From: Ichthyophonus hoferi
Lineage: Eukaryota; Opisthokonta; Ichthyosporea; Ichthyophonida; Ichthyophonidae
Reading direction: 5' to 3'
Assembly (NCBI GenBank): GCA_002751075.1
Contig: NAOQ01000044.1
Location: forward strand, 178,658-196,224
DNA: 17,567 bases
The position numbers were made by a program, and so were the translations under genes. How positions within the stretch are numbered: the stretch's first letter is position 1; each line of letters opens with the position of its first letter. Positions 1-10,025 of the stretch are shown piece after piece. Below the pieces are notes generated by a model that saw only the letters and a program-made list of their open reading frames with translations, searched no databases and had not been told where the DNA came from.

Positions 1-37
<37 letters not shown>

Positions 38-52
38 AAAGAAAAAAAAAAA
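1..52. repeat. Poly-A tract at window start
   Basis: An almost pure run of A with a single G interruption. It could be a genomic homopolymer, a retro-tail, or a contig-end artefact; nothing beyond it can be seen. Confidence 0.9.
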
Positions 53-1110
53 GTGCAACAAGTATTGTCATCCAGCCTTTTATACTCATACCTTTCAAGC
101 TGCCATTAGTTTATAGCTAGTCTACGTTAACACTATAATGTAAAAAAATTGTTTAAGTAGCTACCATTTGAACTAATATAATAATATTATTAATTAATTC
201 TATCTCTCCTAATATAAAGCTCTGCAAGTATTGAGGCCATTGTTCCCTTTACTAAATAAAGACTAATAGCTAGACGTGTTGCCGACAGTGACTGGCCCTA
301 GGACCAACACGATATGAGGGAAGGTAAGAAAAAAAGAAACTCCACAACACAAACAACAATGAAAATCAGGCAAAGGCCATGTCTAACATATATAATACGA
401 TAATATACTAGTAGATGCAACATAAACAATAATTAATATTGCCATGAGCCACTATTAATCAGCCTGAGATCTGGTTAGGCCTAAGTAGGATATGGAGCAT
501 ACTATTGGATATAATAATTATTTGTTCCTGGTGTTATTGGTAGATTATCAGCAAGTCTTCGTTTATAGGCGTGATGGATTTATCATAATTTACCTCTGCA
601 AGTGATAAAACTAACAGCATTGTTTAAGGGATACAGTTGAAACTGTAAAAATAAAAAATAAAAAAGTCTTCGACTGTGTCTTTATTTAAAGTCAATCTTA
701 CTATACTTACGTATAGTACATTTTAGTATTGTTTTGCTTACACTCATACTAGGAAATAATTTTATATACATGAGTTCATATCATATACGTCATATTCTCT
801 GAGCGATTATAAAAAAAGAGTGCAGCATAAAACCGAATTAGCCATGAAGTAGTCAAAACGGCTGATCTTTCCACTATTTCACCTCCATAGCCTTTGACGT
901 AAAAAAAAGTAGATTTCTCTACAACATTCATTTGAAGTAGGAGTGAAGTGGACCTATTATTTCATCTATATATCATTCCTTTAGATCCCGAGATCATTTC
1001 AAAAAAAAAACGTCATAATAGTTACAAATACTAATAGGATTGCTTGCATGTACGTATAAATTAATAAATTACTCTTTATGCTGGCTTTCGTGGTTGCCTG
1101 CCTGTATTAT
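53..1110. other. Non-coding stretch 3' of riboflavin kinase
   Basis: No convincing open frame or splice-flanked exon was seen on either strand. A 7-bp inverted repeat (CGTGTTG / CAACACG) spans about 272-311 around a 23-nt loop. The 3' untranslated region and poly-A site of the minus-strand riboflavin kinase gene should lie in roughly 900-1110, but no clear AATAAA signal was picked out. Confidence 0.5.
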
Positions 1111-1695
1111 TTAACTATTATATGAAAAATTGTCGAGGTTACCTTTCAAGAAGTCGTCGGCTTGGTAATGAGAAAAGCATGGAAGCTCCAACGCATTTTT
1201 TGCCAAACTGATGTCATTTTGAATGGCCTCAATCAACTTTTCCAGGTTGGGGAAACTACACTCGTTACGGATCCATCCAAGACACAAAATCCTTAGCTCG
1301 CGACCATAAAGATCACAACCAAAGTCGTGAAGAATGTGTGTTTCTGCTGCTTTCTTCACATTGTGGTAGAAAGGATTCCAACCGATACTTACAACTATCT
1401 TATAAATAGGTCCCTCTCCGTCCAGTGTTGCCCATCCAAAATAAACGCCCTTTACTAGGTGGTCTGGAATAGCTTGAACCACAAGATCAGAAAAATTGGC
1501 TGTTGGAATGCCCAACTCTCGGCTGCCACGACCAAAACCTTTTACAATCTCACCCCTAAGGTACAATGGAAGACCTTCGTGGTAAGGTATAGGCTTCTCA
1601 ATTGATACAGTGTAGAGCTTCCTTGTACGTTGTTGCAGTTGGTTGGCGGTGTCAAACTTGGCCGAAGTACGTCTAGAAACTTCAACCTCATTCAT
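1111..1695 (-). CDS. FMN1: Riboflavin kinase, single exon, complete
   Basis: ATP:riboflavin 5'-phosphotransferase, which makes FMN from riboflavin and so feeds FMN and FAD supply. The 194-residue protein carries the family signature GRGSRELGIPTAN at residues 55-67. Its PTAN (64-67) is the known Mg-ATP binding turn. GWNPFYHN follows at 105-112, and ETHILHDF at 118-125 contains the Glu (E118) that serves as catalytic base in the eukaryotic family. LYGRELRILCLGWIR (129-143) and the C-terminal helix LEKLIEAIQNDISLAK (151-166) match the usual fold. The length suits a monofunctional eukaryotic enzyme (human about 155 aa, yeast 218 aa), with a roughly 40-residue N-terminal extension before the core and a 20-residue tail after it. 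The extension might hold a targeting signal, but no clear one is visible. The start is the first ATG of the frame, no intron is needed, and no broken residue was seen. Confidence 0.95.
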   Translation of the reverse strand: MNEVEVSRRTSAKFDTANQLQQRTRKLYTVSIEKPIPYHEGLPLYLRGEIVKGFGRGSRELGIPTANFSDLVVQAIPDHLVKGVYFGWATLDGEGPIYKIVVSIGWNPFYHNVKKAAETHILHDFGCDLYGRELRILCLGWIRNECSFPNLEKLIEAIQNDISLAKNALELPCFSHYQADDFLKGNLDNFSYNS

Positions 1696-2260
1696 TTTCG
1701 TGTAATTGTATTTACTCTAAAACAATACAAAATGTCTCAAATAAAATGCGAAAACACCAATTTTACTAGGAACAGCTTAAAAATTAATCAACATATATAC
1801 AGAACCAAACCTAGTATGATACTAAAATAATTAACTATCTATATATATAGTAGGCTAGAACCGATTTATATCACAATTTAATCTTAACCATTGTAAATTG
1901 ATTCATGCGATGTATAATGCCAATCCCATGATCATAATATGATGTAATTTAATGCCACTTTTATCTTAACAAATAATATGACGCAATATTTTGCACTTAA
2001 ACGATCGATATCTCATTGGTTTTATAAAGTAGAATGTCATTCATAGAGTTGAAAATTAGTACTGCCCGCCCGTCTTCGTATTTCATCGAGTTGTTTTGGT
2101 TGGTTTAGCCCATTAACTGAATGGATGCTATTTTGCTGTTGCATGTGATTTTCCAGTGCTTTCTTGGCCAATCACAGATGTTTGCATTGTTTCATTGACA
2201 TGATATATATAGCATCAAACGCCAGTAATTTGAGCCCTTCTGTTGTTCTTTCACTAAGCG
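1696..2260. promoter_or_regulatory. Probable divergent control region
   Basis: This 565-bp gap lies between the riboflavin kinase ATG (minus, 1695) and a plus-strand ATG at 2261. Pointing right it has a CCAATCA box at 2168-2174, a TATA-like TATATATAG at 2204-2212, a pyrimidine-rich stretch at about 2236-2252, and then the ATG about 50 bp after the TATA. A small GC-rich patch lies near 2064-2075. Pointing left, a self-complementary CTATATATATAG at 1839-1850 is the only TATA-like candidate for riboflavin kinase. CCAAT boxes are known binding sites of NF-Y/HAP; whether this one is used is inference. Confidence 0.4.
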
Positions 2261-2350
2261 ATGGCCAAAAAAGGGATAGGGATACCATACCTTTGTTCTG
2301 AATTAGTTGCATTCCTCTCTTTTTTTCTTTCTATCATTAGCAAATGTTAA
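2261..2350 (+). CDS. Possible small ORF or first exon after promoter-like block
   Basis: A 29-codon frame starting MAKKGIGIPYLCSEL sits just downstream of the CCAAT and TATA-like boxes, and GCG precedes the ATG. The end of the frame is very pyrimidine-rich and runs into CATTAG at 2335-2340, which looks like a 3' splice site, so the real coding part may be shorter and spliced. No family was recognised, and it may be nothing more than promoter-proximal sequence. Confidence 0.2.
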   Translation: MAKKGIGIPYLCSELVAFLSFFLSIISKC

Positions 2351-2397
2351 TTTCATGTTGATGCAAAGCCGGACTAATCGCACATGATAAGTATGAA

Positions 2398-2532
2398 ATG
2401 ATTTCATCAAATTTGAAAGACCAATTTAGCAATTGGTCATATTGCTCTAAGCTCAATGATCAGTTTCTGGTCAGAAAATCGCGCAAGCCCAAGGCTAAAA
2501 AGAATTCGGCATACATTGTCAGTGGATTCTGA
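2398..2532 (+). CDS. Short open frame with a basic C-terminal half
   Basis: A 44-codon frame starts MISSNLKDQFSNWSY and ends with a basic run containing KSRKPKAKKNSAY before TGA. The frame is open upstream to about 2365, giving about 56 codons in all. The composition looks more protein-like than its neighbours, but no domain is recognised and no clean splice pair links it to the ATG at 2261. It could be an exon or a chance frame. Confidence 0.15.
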   Translation: MISSNLKDQFSNWSYCSKLNDQFLVRKSRKPKAKKNSAYIVSGF

Positions 2533-2620
2533 AAAACGAAGATTATCTGCTTATTTCCATCTATATCAGTATATATACATATTTTTCGCTCCATTGATTA
2601 ATAGATAAGATTTTACATGC

Positions 2621-2621
<1 letters not shown>

Positions 2622-2653
<32 letters not shown>

Positions 2654-2654
2654 T
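2622..2654. repeat. (ATT)n microsatellite
   Basis: About eleven perfect TTA/ATT units. Confidence 0.95.
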
Positions 2655-3480
2655 GAGGGGCTTCAATTTGACGGAGGCATATTTATGGAGAATGTTTGTG
2701 TTGATGAAGACAAATTTTATTCATTTTTAACAATTATCTAACTACTAACCTGTGCTCAATTATGTAACGGTGTGAAAAATATATTGAGACAATTAAATAT
2801 ATTATTAGCAATTGTCCAGTGATTTAACGCTGAAAGGCAGTCTCGTGATAATTATATAATAATCTAGAGCTGTAATAGATTCACATGAGTATGATGAATC
2901 TTCCCAAGTATTTCTGGTATTTGCGTATCCCAATATTATAACCAGCACTTACTTTACGACTCATGATATCCTGTGCTTTTTGGGTAAATTAAGGATGGTA
3001 CTGATATAAAAAAATAATGTACAATAATAACTAGGGATCTTTTCCTCTTATCTTAATTTAGCAAGTCAATGGGGGTTGTTCGCATCGAATCTAATCAATT
3101 TAAGAGTCTGAAAATTTAAAGATAGAGGTGTCTCTATTTTTAATTTCGTAGCATAAACTGCTTTACTTATTTTTCAGTTGTATCTGAAGTGATCGAATTA
3201 ATAATAAACACTTCTGACTGCCTCGTAGTCATGTTGATTAGCAAGTTGAAACAAAAACATATAACCTACTATAATGTCTCTATTTGTTGTTCTTTATAGA
3301 AGTAGAGGCAAGAACGTAAAAAATGCTCTGGAGAAGATATGCTTCTACAAGAGAAGCGATTAATTAAATGCTGAGTAGCAAAACTGTAATTTCATGCTCT
3401 GTCCATAATCTACTATATTTTCAATCCTCTAATTTATTTTTAGAATTTGATCGGCCCATCATTTTAGGCCTTTGCCCTTG
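2655..3480. other. Mostly non-coding; weak exon-like pieces
   Basis: No gene can be supported. Three plus-strand stretches are open for 16-30 codons: one starting FEGLQFDGGIF near 2654, one after TTTAG near 3061 reading MGVVRIESNQF, and one after CTTTATAG near 3300 reading SRGKNVKNALEK and ending in TAA. The last two follow plausible 3' splice sites, so an unrecognised plus-strand spliced gene starting at 2261 is possible. The reading phases were not reconciled. Confidence 0.2.
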
Positions 3481-3539
3481 ATCATTGAGTTCATCTTTTC
3501 TCCTTGCCTAATCTGCTTGAACTCCGCATCAGGAGGTGC

Positions 3540-6192
3540 AATCTGGAATTTAGATTCATGCATTGCTCTCCAAAGTGGCTCATGACCAACTAATCCTTAA
3601 AATATTGATGCTCCCAAGAAACTAGCTCCTTGTGATACCAGTACCACCAACAAGATTATAGCCGGCCCTTTCCCCAAGTCTAGGAAGTGCACCACACTTC
3701 CCCTCAAAACAATATATAGTGGTGTGGTTGGTTCTCTTCACATCTCCTATGGTGGCCACCATTAGTTTGTCCTCTTCTTCAATATCTTCACTCACTGTAG
3801 CACTGTGTATTGCATGAAACACAGGAGTGAAGTCCTCATTCTCTTTGAACAAAACATAGAGACAGCCTATGCTAAACATTTACCTCAATGGTTTTCCACT
3901 TTGTACATTGTCCAAAGTACACAATACATTCTCACTTCATTTCACAACCAACTTACTTCATGGGTAATACTGTACTACATTACACTCCCCTACGTGCCAC
4001 AATCCAATGGAATCTTGGAGTGCATGAATCACCACATATTCACCATGACCAGGGCCAGAATGAATGCAGCCAAAATTCTACATCTATATTGGGAATATGC
4101 ATATCCATAGTTGTATTCACCCACAATCTCATGCCTACAACTGCTATTTTCATTGACAAATCATCTTATATATCTTTGGAACAGACAGTCAGCTCCAGTC
4201 CACGGCCTAAACACGTCCAGGTGCAAAATTTATTATTGCACTGATCCCACCACTCATCCTTCAAAATTTATATTCAAGGCCGTCAAACCTGTTTTTTTGA
4301 ATACTTGAATAACATGGATGGCTGGATTGTCCTAGACCGGGAGCTGCACCACATGTCTGTCCACCAAATTGTGGTTGCTTTGAAGACCCTTTTTCCTTTC
4401 ACACTCTTTCTCGTCCACTCCAAGAGGACCCTTTCCACCTCGTCGCCATTCCTTCTGACCCTAGCTATGATCATTCTAACATGGTCCCTATGAGCCTTTA
4501 ATCTGAAGATAAAACATTACCCTCTCAGAATATTCAGTTTCGGAGAGAGTATGCCCAAGAGATCCCCTCATTCCCACTTAGCTCACCACTAATCTCATGT
4601 TTTTTCATGCCAGTGCTCTGAATTTTCTTGCCCTAATAAAAAAGAAGGCATAAATTACTACACTGAGCCCAATGTAGATTCTGAAACGTATCACCACAAT
4701 CAATACACCTAAACAACCACAAGGAGCAGTCATCAATATGGTTTACATCATGCCCGAGTCCTAATCATGCCCAGAACCTTAGCCTATACCTCCAACATGC
4801 CTAAACTTGCAGATTTCACATATCCAAAAAACCATTAGGAGACCATGTGATCCTTCAACAAGATGCAGTGGATCCTTACAATGCACATGGGGCTTGCAAC
4901 AATCAATAAACTCACACATGGAAACTCATCTTTAAGGAGTATACTCCCAAGAATGCCACTGTCTTAAGATGTTAATGGGCGTACCATCCAAGAGAGATCA
5001 AACCAGGGCAGTCACTCAATACAAAGCTCACTTCTGTACGAAAAGAATCATGAAAGCCAGGGACAAAGTCTTTTTCAATATATCTTCACCCATCATGAGC
5101 TTCGTCACTGTTAAAATACTAATTGCAATTATTGTGGCTCACCAGTATGAGCCCACTCAACAGGACATCTTATCAATATTTCTCTATGCAACACTCCCTA
5201 CGCCAGGTTACATGTACCAATCATAATCAATGGAGGACTTTGACAATCCAAAATGAATATGCATACTCACCAAGCATCTTTATGGTTTACATTTTAGTAG
5301 ACTCGGGTTGAATGAAACACTGTACACTTTCCCTCATGCTCAAGGCCTGCTTCCGATTAATAAAGGCCCATGCATCTACATCTTACACAAAAGCAGCCAC
5401 TTCGTAGCTTTATGCTGCTAATTGATGATGTTCTTATCATAGCAGAAAACATGGCCAATAAGGAGACCCTGATCAAAGCCTTTAGCAAGCAATTCCTCAC
5501 TAAGATCAAATGGTGACCTAGGAACTTCCTTGGGTATACAATTCAAAAATATGTTCAATGCATCATAATCACCCAGGCAGGATACATTAAGAAATTTGTG
5601 AAATCCTATGGACAAGGAGATGATTATCTGACACACTTACCAATCCTGCCTGAATACATTAAGGAAGCAGCAATAAATACCCAATCCAATCCTTGTAATA
5701 GAACAGCTTACCAGAGCCCAATTAAATACTTAGTCTGGATCACTAAATTCAATCAACCTTACTGCCAATTTACTATCTCCCACCCTGCAAGGTATTCTGG
5801 GAAACTCGCCAAAGCCATCCAAAATCACAATGCACCTGTTGAGGTACCTAAAGACCATAGTTGAAGAGTGTATCATTTATGAAAGAGCTCCACTTATCCT
5901 CAATGCTTTCGTGGATGCCGACTTTGCTACCAACCCATAAACATTCTGCCGCATTTCAGGATACATCATCTACACGTAGAAGACTAACCAAATTGAGAAA
6001 AATTGCACGTCTATATATCTATAACCATACAGGTATGAAATAGCACACAAGCCACTTCAGTTATTCTCACAAAAATCGCTTACAGATTGACTAATGAAAC
6101 TAAGCTCTGGTAGGGAGACCAATTAACTGGCTCTCCAAGAAACAGACAATCGCTGCGTTGTTAACTACTGAAAGTGAATATAGTGTTTATTG
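3540..6192 (+). mobile_element. Fossil Ty1/copia retrotransposon, pol region
   Basis: An old LTR-retrotransposon remnant of the Ty1/copia family. In order along the plus strand are remnants of the pre-integrase region and integrase core (about 3600-4110), the integrase-to-RT linker with copia-like spacing (about 4250-4400), reverse transcriptase (about 4970-5560, including a LLIDDVLII stretch that fits the family's active-site strand), and RNase H (about 5690-6192, ending near a TTESEY motif). That gene order, with integrase before RT, is diagnostic of copia rather than gypsy. The copy is clearly dead, with on the order of ten or more breaks. No gag, primer-binding site or LTR pair was recognised at either edge, so both borders are approximate. 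Decay across the whole pol region suggests an old insertion. Confidence 0.85.
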
Positions 6193-6431
6193 GGAATAAG
6201 ACTAGTATCTGTTGTACTGAGTCCTATTAGGTGATCGTCATCAGGTAGAGGGCCGGCTAAAGCTCTGGTTAACTGTTCTTGAATCTCTCTCTGTTGATCA
6301 ATCGATATAGAAGCTTTTAGCTTCTTACCCGGGGGTATATTGTATATTATGGTATTACTATCATTGGAAGAATAAAAATCAGACTCAACTAGTTGGCGTC
6401 CTAGTACAGTATCTGAATTATCTACTTCAAA
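6165..6431 (-). CDS. Probable last exon of an unrecognised host gene
   Basis: Read on the minus strand, an 88-codon frame opens right after a TAG acceptor-like site (6432-6434) and runs to a TAG stop at 6165-6167. It begins FEVDNSDTVLGRQLVESDF, continues through IYNIPPGKKLKASISIDQQR and EIQEQLTRALAGPLPDDDHL, and ends SLIPNKHYIHFQ. The mixed charged and hydrophobic make-up, with an amphipathic DQQREIQEQLTRAL helix, looks like genuine protein and unlike the AT-rich surroundings. No domain is recognised. The last ten or so codons lie antisense to the RNase H end of the copia fossil, so the present stop appears to be supplied by the inserted element. Upstream exons were not found with confidence. 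Confidence 0.45.
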   Translation of the reverse strand, partial: FEVDNSDTVLGRQLVESDFYSSNDSNTIIYNIPPGKKLKASISIDQQREIQEQLTRALAGPLPDDDHLIGLSTTDTSLIPNKHYIHFQ

Positions 6432-6509
6432 CTATTTAACAACTATAGACAATATAAAGCACATAAATTAAACAGTAAATATTGATGACTGAACAGTATT
6501 TTTTATTGG

Positions 6510-6758
6510 TTGTTTTTCGTTTCTTTTATACATTTTCCGATCTATATCATAATAGATAGAGGGGAAGGAAATGAGGGTCTGTACTTGCAAATTATATCTC
6601 GGGTTTTGCCAGCATTTTCAAGTAGCGGATGGAATAATCTAATAATTTTTACCACATTTCTGTTGCAATGTTGTGGTATCATTACTAAAGAGTTAAGAAC
6701 GAGGAACTCTATTATATTGTATATTCAGCACTGTGACCCTGGCTCTCGTCAATTCTGA
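6510..6758. other. Block open on both strands, unknown
   Basis: The plus strand is open for 82 codons (ending CDPGSRQF). The minus strand is also open over most of the block, in a frame containing LFHPLLENAGKTRDIICKY. At least one of these may be a diverged exon or transposon piece; if minus, it would lie just upstream of the exon at 6165-6431. No family is recognised and no donor in a compatible phase is convincing. Confidence 0.2.
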
Positions 6759-7082
6759 GGCCTACTTTTGGCCTAGAGATTAATTGACCTATACTCAGCC
6801 ATGTTAAATTTCAATAAAGATCCGATTGTATTAATGTAACATCACAGGAAGAGAAAATCCTTTTAATAGGACCAGACATGATTTATATAGATAGTTTGCA
6901 GTTATCTCACGTGTTTTAATATGTGGTCTATCTAATGTAATAATTCCCAGACTAAAAGTATATTGGCGGTGGCCACTAGGAGGCAGGACAGGAAGTCAAT
7001 ATACTAGCGGTTAACAGTATGTTGCATGATCGTTAACTCCGAATGATGACATAGCTCGGCTGAAGTTCTGAGGTAACAAACG

Positions 7083-7506
7083 GATCATAAAATGATTGGT
7101 CTGATATTAGTTGATTGAGTAACGTTTTTAATTGGATAAATTATTGTCAATACATAGAATGTAAGCACTTACCATAATTAATAGATTAGCTAAAAACCAT
7201 TCATATTAGAACACAATAGTATTAGATCATCCTGAGAAGATCATTGGTTGATTCAATAATGTTCTTAATTAGGTAAATTGTATTATCAATAGATTGTGAG
7301 CACTTACCATAATGAGTAAATTAGTTAAAAAGCCATTCATATAAGAACATAATAGCATTAGATCATCGTGAGAAGATTATTAATTGATTGAATAACGTTC
7401 TTAATTAGGTGAATTGTACTGTCAATATTATTGTGAGCACTTACCATAATGAGTAAATTAGTTAAAAAGCCATTCATATGAGAACGTATAGTAGTAGATC
7501 ATCGAG
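7083..7506. repeat. 136-bp tandem repeat, three copies
   Basis: Copies begin at about 7111, 7248 and 7384 (TTGATTGAGTAACG and variants), giving periods of 137 and 136 bp, with a partial lead-in from about 7083. Shared landmarks are GAGCACTTACCATAAT, TTAGTTAAAAAGCCATTCAT and a GATCATC block. Copies 2 and 3 are closer to each other than to copy 1, which suggests two rounds of duplication. Each copy carries GTAAGTGC on the minus strand, a splice-donor look-alike, but no exon is conserved next to it. Confidence 0.9.
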
Positions 7507-7514
7507 ACGACCAA

Positions 7515-7625
7515 ATAATTTTAGTGGGTCTCAGTAATCTTCTATAAATTGTATTAGCCAACCAGAATCTTTACGATAGAGGTACGATGGACGGTCGCGA
7601 TAAATGGATGTTGTGAAAAGGAGAA
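7515..7625. repeat. Dispersed repeat, copy A
   Basis: Starts with TAGTGGGTCTC, then ATTAGCCAA and later GCGATA followed by TTGTGAAA, in the same order as the copy at 10490-10640. It abuts the end of the 136-bp tandem array. Confidence 0.55.
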
Positions 7626-8048
7626 ACGGAATGGAAACAACCAATTATAAACAAAGGTAAAGACGCTCCATTATAAAACTAAAGCTTTTCATCTCTTAGA
7701 TATATATTTTATCCTAACGATTAGAAGATACTTGGCCTGTATTGTATAATCATTGTATCTTTATTGTAATGTCTATATAGATGGCATATTGTAGTTGAAG
7801 ATTAAATTGTAATGTGAGATCTGAAATTTTCCTGACACTATGTATGTGTTTTTTGGAATAAGCAATAAAATATGCTATATTACATGAAATACAATTACCA
7901 GTGTGCTATATATGTGGTAGTTAATTGTTGTAATTTCATTGGAATATATTAAGAGACAGAAATGGATATGGGACGCTATCCAAATCAGCGATTCCCACCT
8001 AGAGTTACTATTTTTTTAGGCTCTGATTATTTGTTGGTCAATTTGGTG
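7626..8048. other. No gene seen
   Basis: AT-rich sequence without a supported frame. A plus-strand 18-codon frame from about 7602 ends at a donor-like GTAAAG near 7660. It overlaps dispersed repeat A and is not taken as an exon. Confidence 0.4.
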
Positions 8049-8223
8049 GTTTATTGATATTTCCCGGTTGTTTACTAATCCTATACAATGTTTACAACCA
8101 TCAATAATGCTAACACAGTTAGCTTTCTTTCATACGTACAGTGATTAATAAGCCAAGTGTTTAATTCAAGATAACAAAGCTTTCTATGTACTATATGTTA
8201 GAATTAGTTTCAGATTGATTCAG
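8049..8223. repeat. 175-bp diverged repeat, copy 1
   Basis: Aligns over its whole length with 8588-8761, sharing GTTTATT at the start, CACAGTTAGC in the middle and GATTGATTCAG at the end, at roughly 60% identity by eye with very few gaps. There is no coding content. Confidence 0.7.
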
Positions 8224-8587
8224 AGTTAATTAATTTTAATTATATAAAGTAACATTGGACAGCTCCTCGTCAGGAAAAGCTAGTAGAGAAAAAAATTGAT
8301 AATTGACTGATTTTGCAATATACTTAAGCGTAATAATCGATGGTTGTATTTATGGCTGGATATGGGGATGTGCAGGATCTCTCCGTTTCATTAGAATTTA
8401 TGGTAGGAGAAGCTCTGTCTAAATGAGCAATTATGGTCTATTCCTAAACAAAGCTTTGATCTGAATGAACATATCTGAGTATTGCCGCTTGTTCCTTTTG
8501 CGATTCTTCAAGTATAGCTAATTGGATTAGTTTAGAAAATTTGGGTGATAATCTTTAGACTTTGATCAGATACGGACTGATCATATT
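8224..8587. other. Spacer between repeat copies
   Basis: Nothing firm is seen. A 27-codon plus-strand frame at 8340-8423 (MVVFMAGYGDVQDLSVSLEF...) is protein-like but short and has no visible partner exons. Confidence 0.3.
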
Positions 8588-8761
8588 GTTTATTAACATC
8601 TCCTGTATAACTCTAGTCATACACGTGTTTAGAACCGCAAAGAATGATAGCACAGTTAGCATTTTTTTCTACTTGCAACAATTACTAAGTCAAAAGTTTG
8701 AACTCTGTATATCAAAGCATTATATGACTTATGTTTTATATTATGCTCTTGATTGATTCAG
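8588..8761. repeat. 175-bp diverged repeat, copy 2
   Basis: Partner of 8049-8223, offset by about 539 bp. A 64-codon plus-strand frame running through it is not matched by an open frame in copy 1, so it is not counted as a gene. Confidence 0.7.
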
Positions 8762-8944
8762 GTCCATATTTTTCAATCATGTATTGATGTGCTAAGGGTA
8801 CTACACTTCTACTAATAACAATATACCTAATAAAGTTACTAAGTTAATGCTCCTACATGTTAGCTTATATTAAAACAGGACTATTTAGTTAATTTGGTAA
8901 TTCTTTAGGTAACTATTGTCATTTAATATTATTAATAGCTGTTA

Positions 8945-9082
8945 TTAGATACATAGTCTGGAAAAATAGTTAGTGCGATCTATTGGTGTTGAATAGTAAT
9001 CCAAGATGATCCCATGATGATCGATCAAAATTGAATCAGTCAATGGAAGCCACTTCATATGTTTTGGGACCAGATAACTCAT
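8945..9082 (-). CDS. 45-codon frame of unknown nature
   Basis: The minus-strand frame starts MSYLVPKHMKWLPL and ends RTNYFSRLCI before TAA. It lies downstream, in the same orientation, of the Ty3/gypsy integrase fossil, so it may be a scrap of that element or chance. No domain is recognised. Confidence 0.12.
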   Translation of the reverse strand: MSYLVPKHMKWLPLTDSILIDHHGIILDYYSTPIDRTNYFSRLCI

Positions 9083-9339
9083 TACTTAGGCTGCCTGCTT
9101 AAGAAAAGTCCTGCCGACTTGGTTTTTTTTAAAAAAAATATCTTAGCATATCTGTACTCTGTGTATGTAAAGGGACACGTTTAAACCGCCCCTAATTCAG
9201 TATACTCTCTCCTTCTAAACAAATAGAAGTCACAGGAGCACTCTTCTCTCTACTTAAAATGTTCAACAATTCACTTAGACGTAGAAAGGTGCACTCTGTA
9301 ATAATATAATATAATATATATCAAAAAGATATGATGCAT

Positions 9340-9895
9340 CCTAATGTTAGGCTAATGAGTAAGTCAACGTTCCTCTTGCACTTGGTGCTTTGGCATCATG
9401 AGAGTGCACGATGTAATTAGGAATCATAGTGAAGAATGTGATCATTTGTGATCACGACTGATGATCAGACAAAATGTTCTCAACACTTCCTTACATGCAC
9501 CATGCCGAGCATAACGTGCAGGCAGAAGATAAGGTTCGTACATGTGCATGATGAGCTTGGCCCTCTTGTAACTTTTAGGGAAACATTGCTTTCATCAAGC
9601 GATCTACTACCATCATTTACTTGGGGCAGGAGGTGATCTCAGCCTCCTCATTTGCTATGTAATCCCGGAATATCCAGCCTTGATGTGCCTTGTGCCTCTT
9701 GGGATACAGTTTTTCTCTATGAGTTGGACTGCAGACTACTCATTTGCATGAACTCCTGCACATATGGTTTCGATGTATAGGCAGTCCGGGAGTGAAGTGA
9801 TATAGAATATTTGTTGACAAGTTGTAAACAAAGCAATATGTCCAAAATACTCATGACTGCCCAGCTTAATGCACTTTTATAGTTCATTCTTTTAT
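9340..9895 (-). mobile_element. Fossil Ty3/gypsy-type integrase
   Basis: On the minus strand, weak remnants of a gypsy-type integrase appear in the family order. First comes a zinc-binding region near 9800-9895 (HEYFGHIALFTT resembles the H-H half of the H2C2 finger), then the start of the catalytic core near 9600-9680 (a VVDRLMK stretch, typical of gypsy integrases), then a weaker later core near 9400-9500. The local G+C is higher than in the flanks. The copy is short, old and has several breaks. No LTRs, RT or RNase H were found next to it; the DNA transposon at 10026 occupies the place where upstream pol would be expected. Confidence 0.55.
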
Positions 9896-10025
9896 TCTAT
9901 TTTTTCTGTGGCATATTATATTTGCTTATTGCTGATTTTAGTGTTTAATTCTATATTGCTGGCAATTCAATCCACTCATACAATGACTTTGAACAGATTA
10001 TTATTGACTAATCCAACTCAAGATA

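Noticed and set aside
1630-1830. 66-codon plus-strand frame over the riboflavin kinase start
   Set aside because: Antisense shadow of the riboflavin kinase N-terminus and promoter.
2398-2532. Resemblance of the short basic frame to ribosomal protein L28e
   Set aside because: Only FLV and an NS..SG pattern match, spacing differs, and the frame stops early; not enough to name it.
3622-3879. 85-codon minus-strand frame
   Set aside because: Antisense shadow of the copia fossil integrase region.
3060-6500. LTRs around the copia fossil
   Set aside because: No direct repeat pair with TG...CA ends was found by eye on the two sides.
7042-7066. ATGATGA ... CTGA as a C/D-box snoRNA
   Set aside because: The boxes are only about 12-20 nt apart, too short for a snoRNA, and no terminal stem is present.
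9448-9636. 62-codon plus-strand frame
   Set aside because: Antisense to the gypsy integrase remnant; no independent support.
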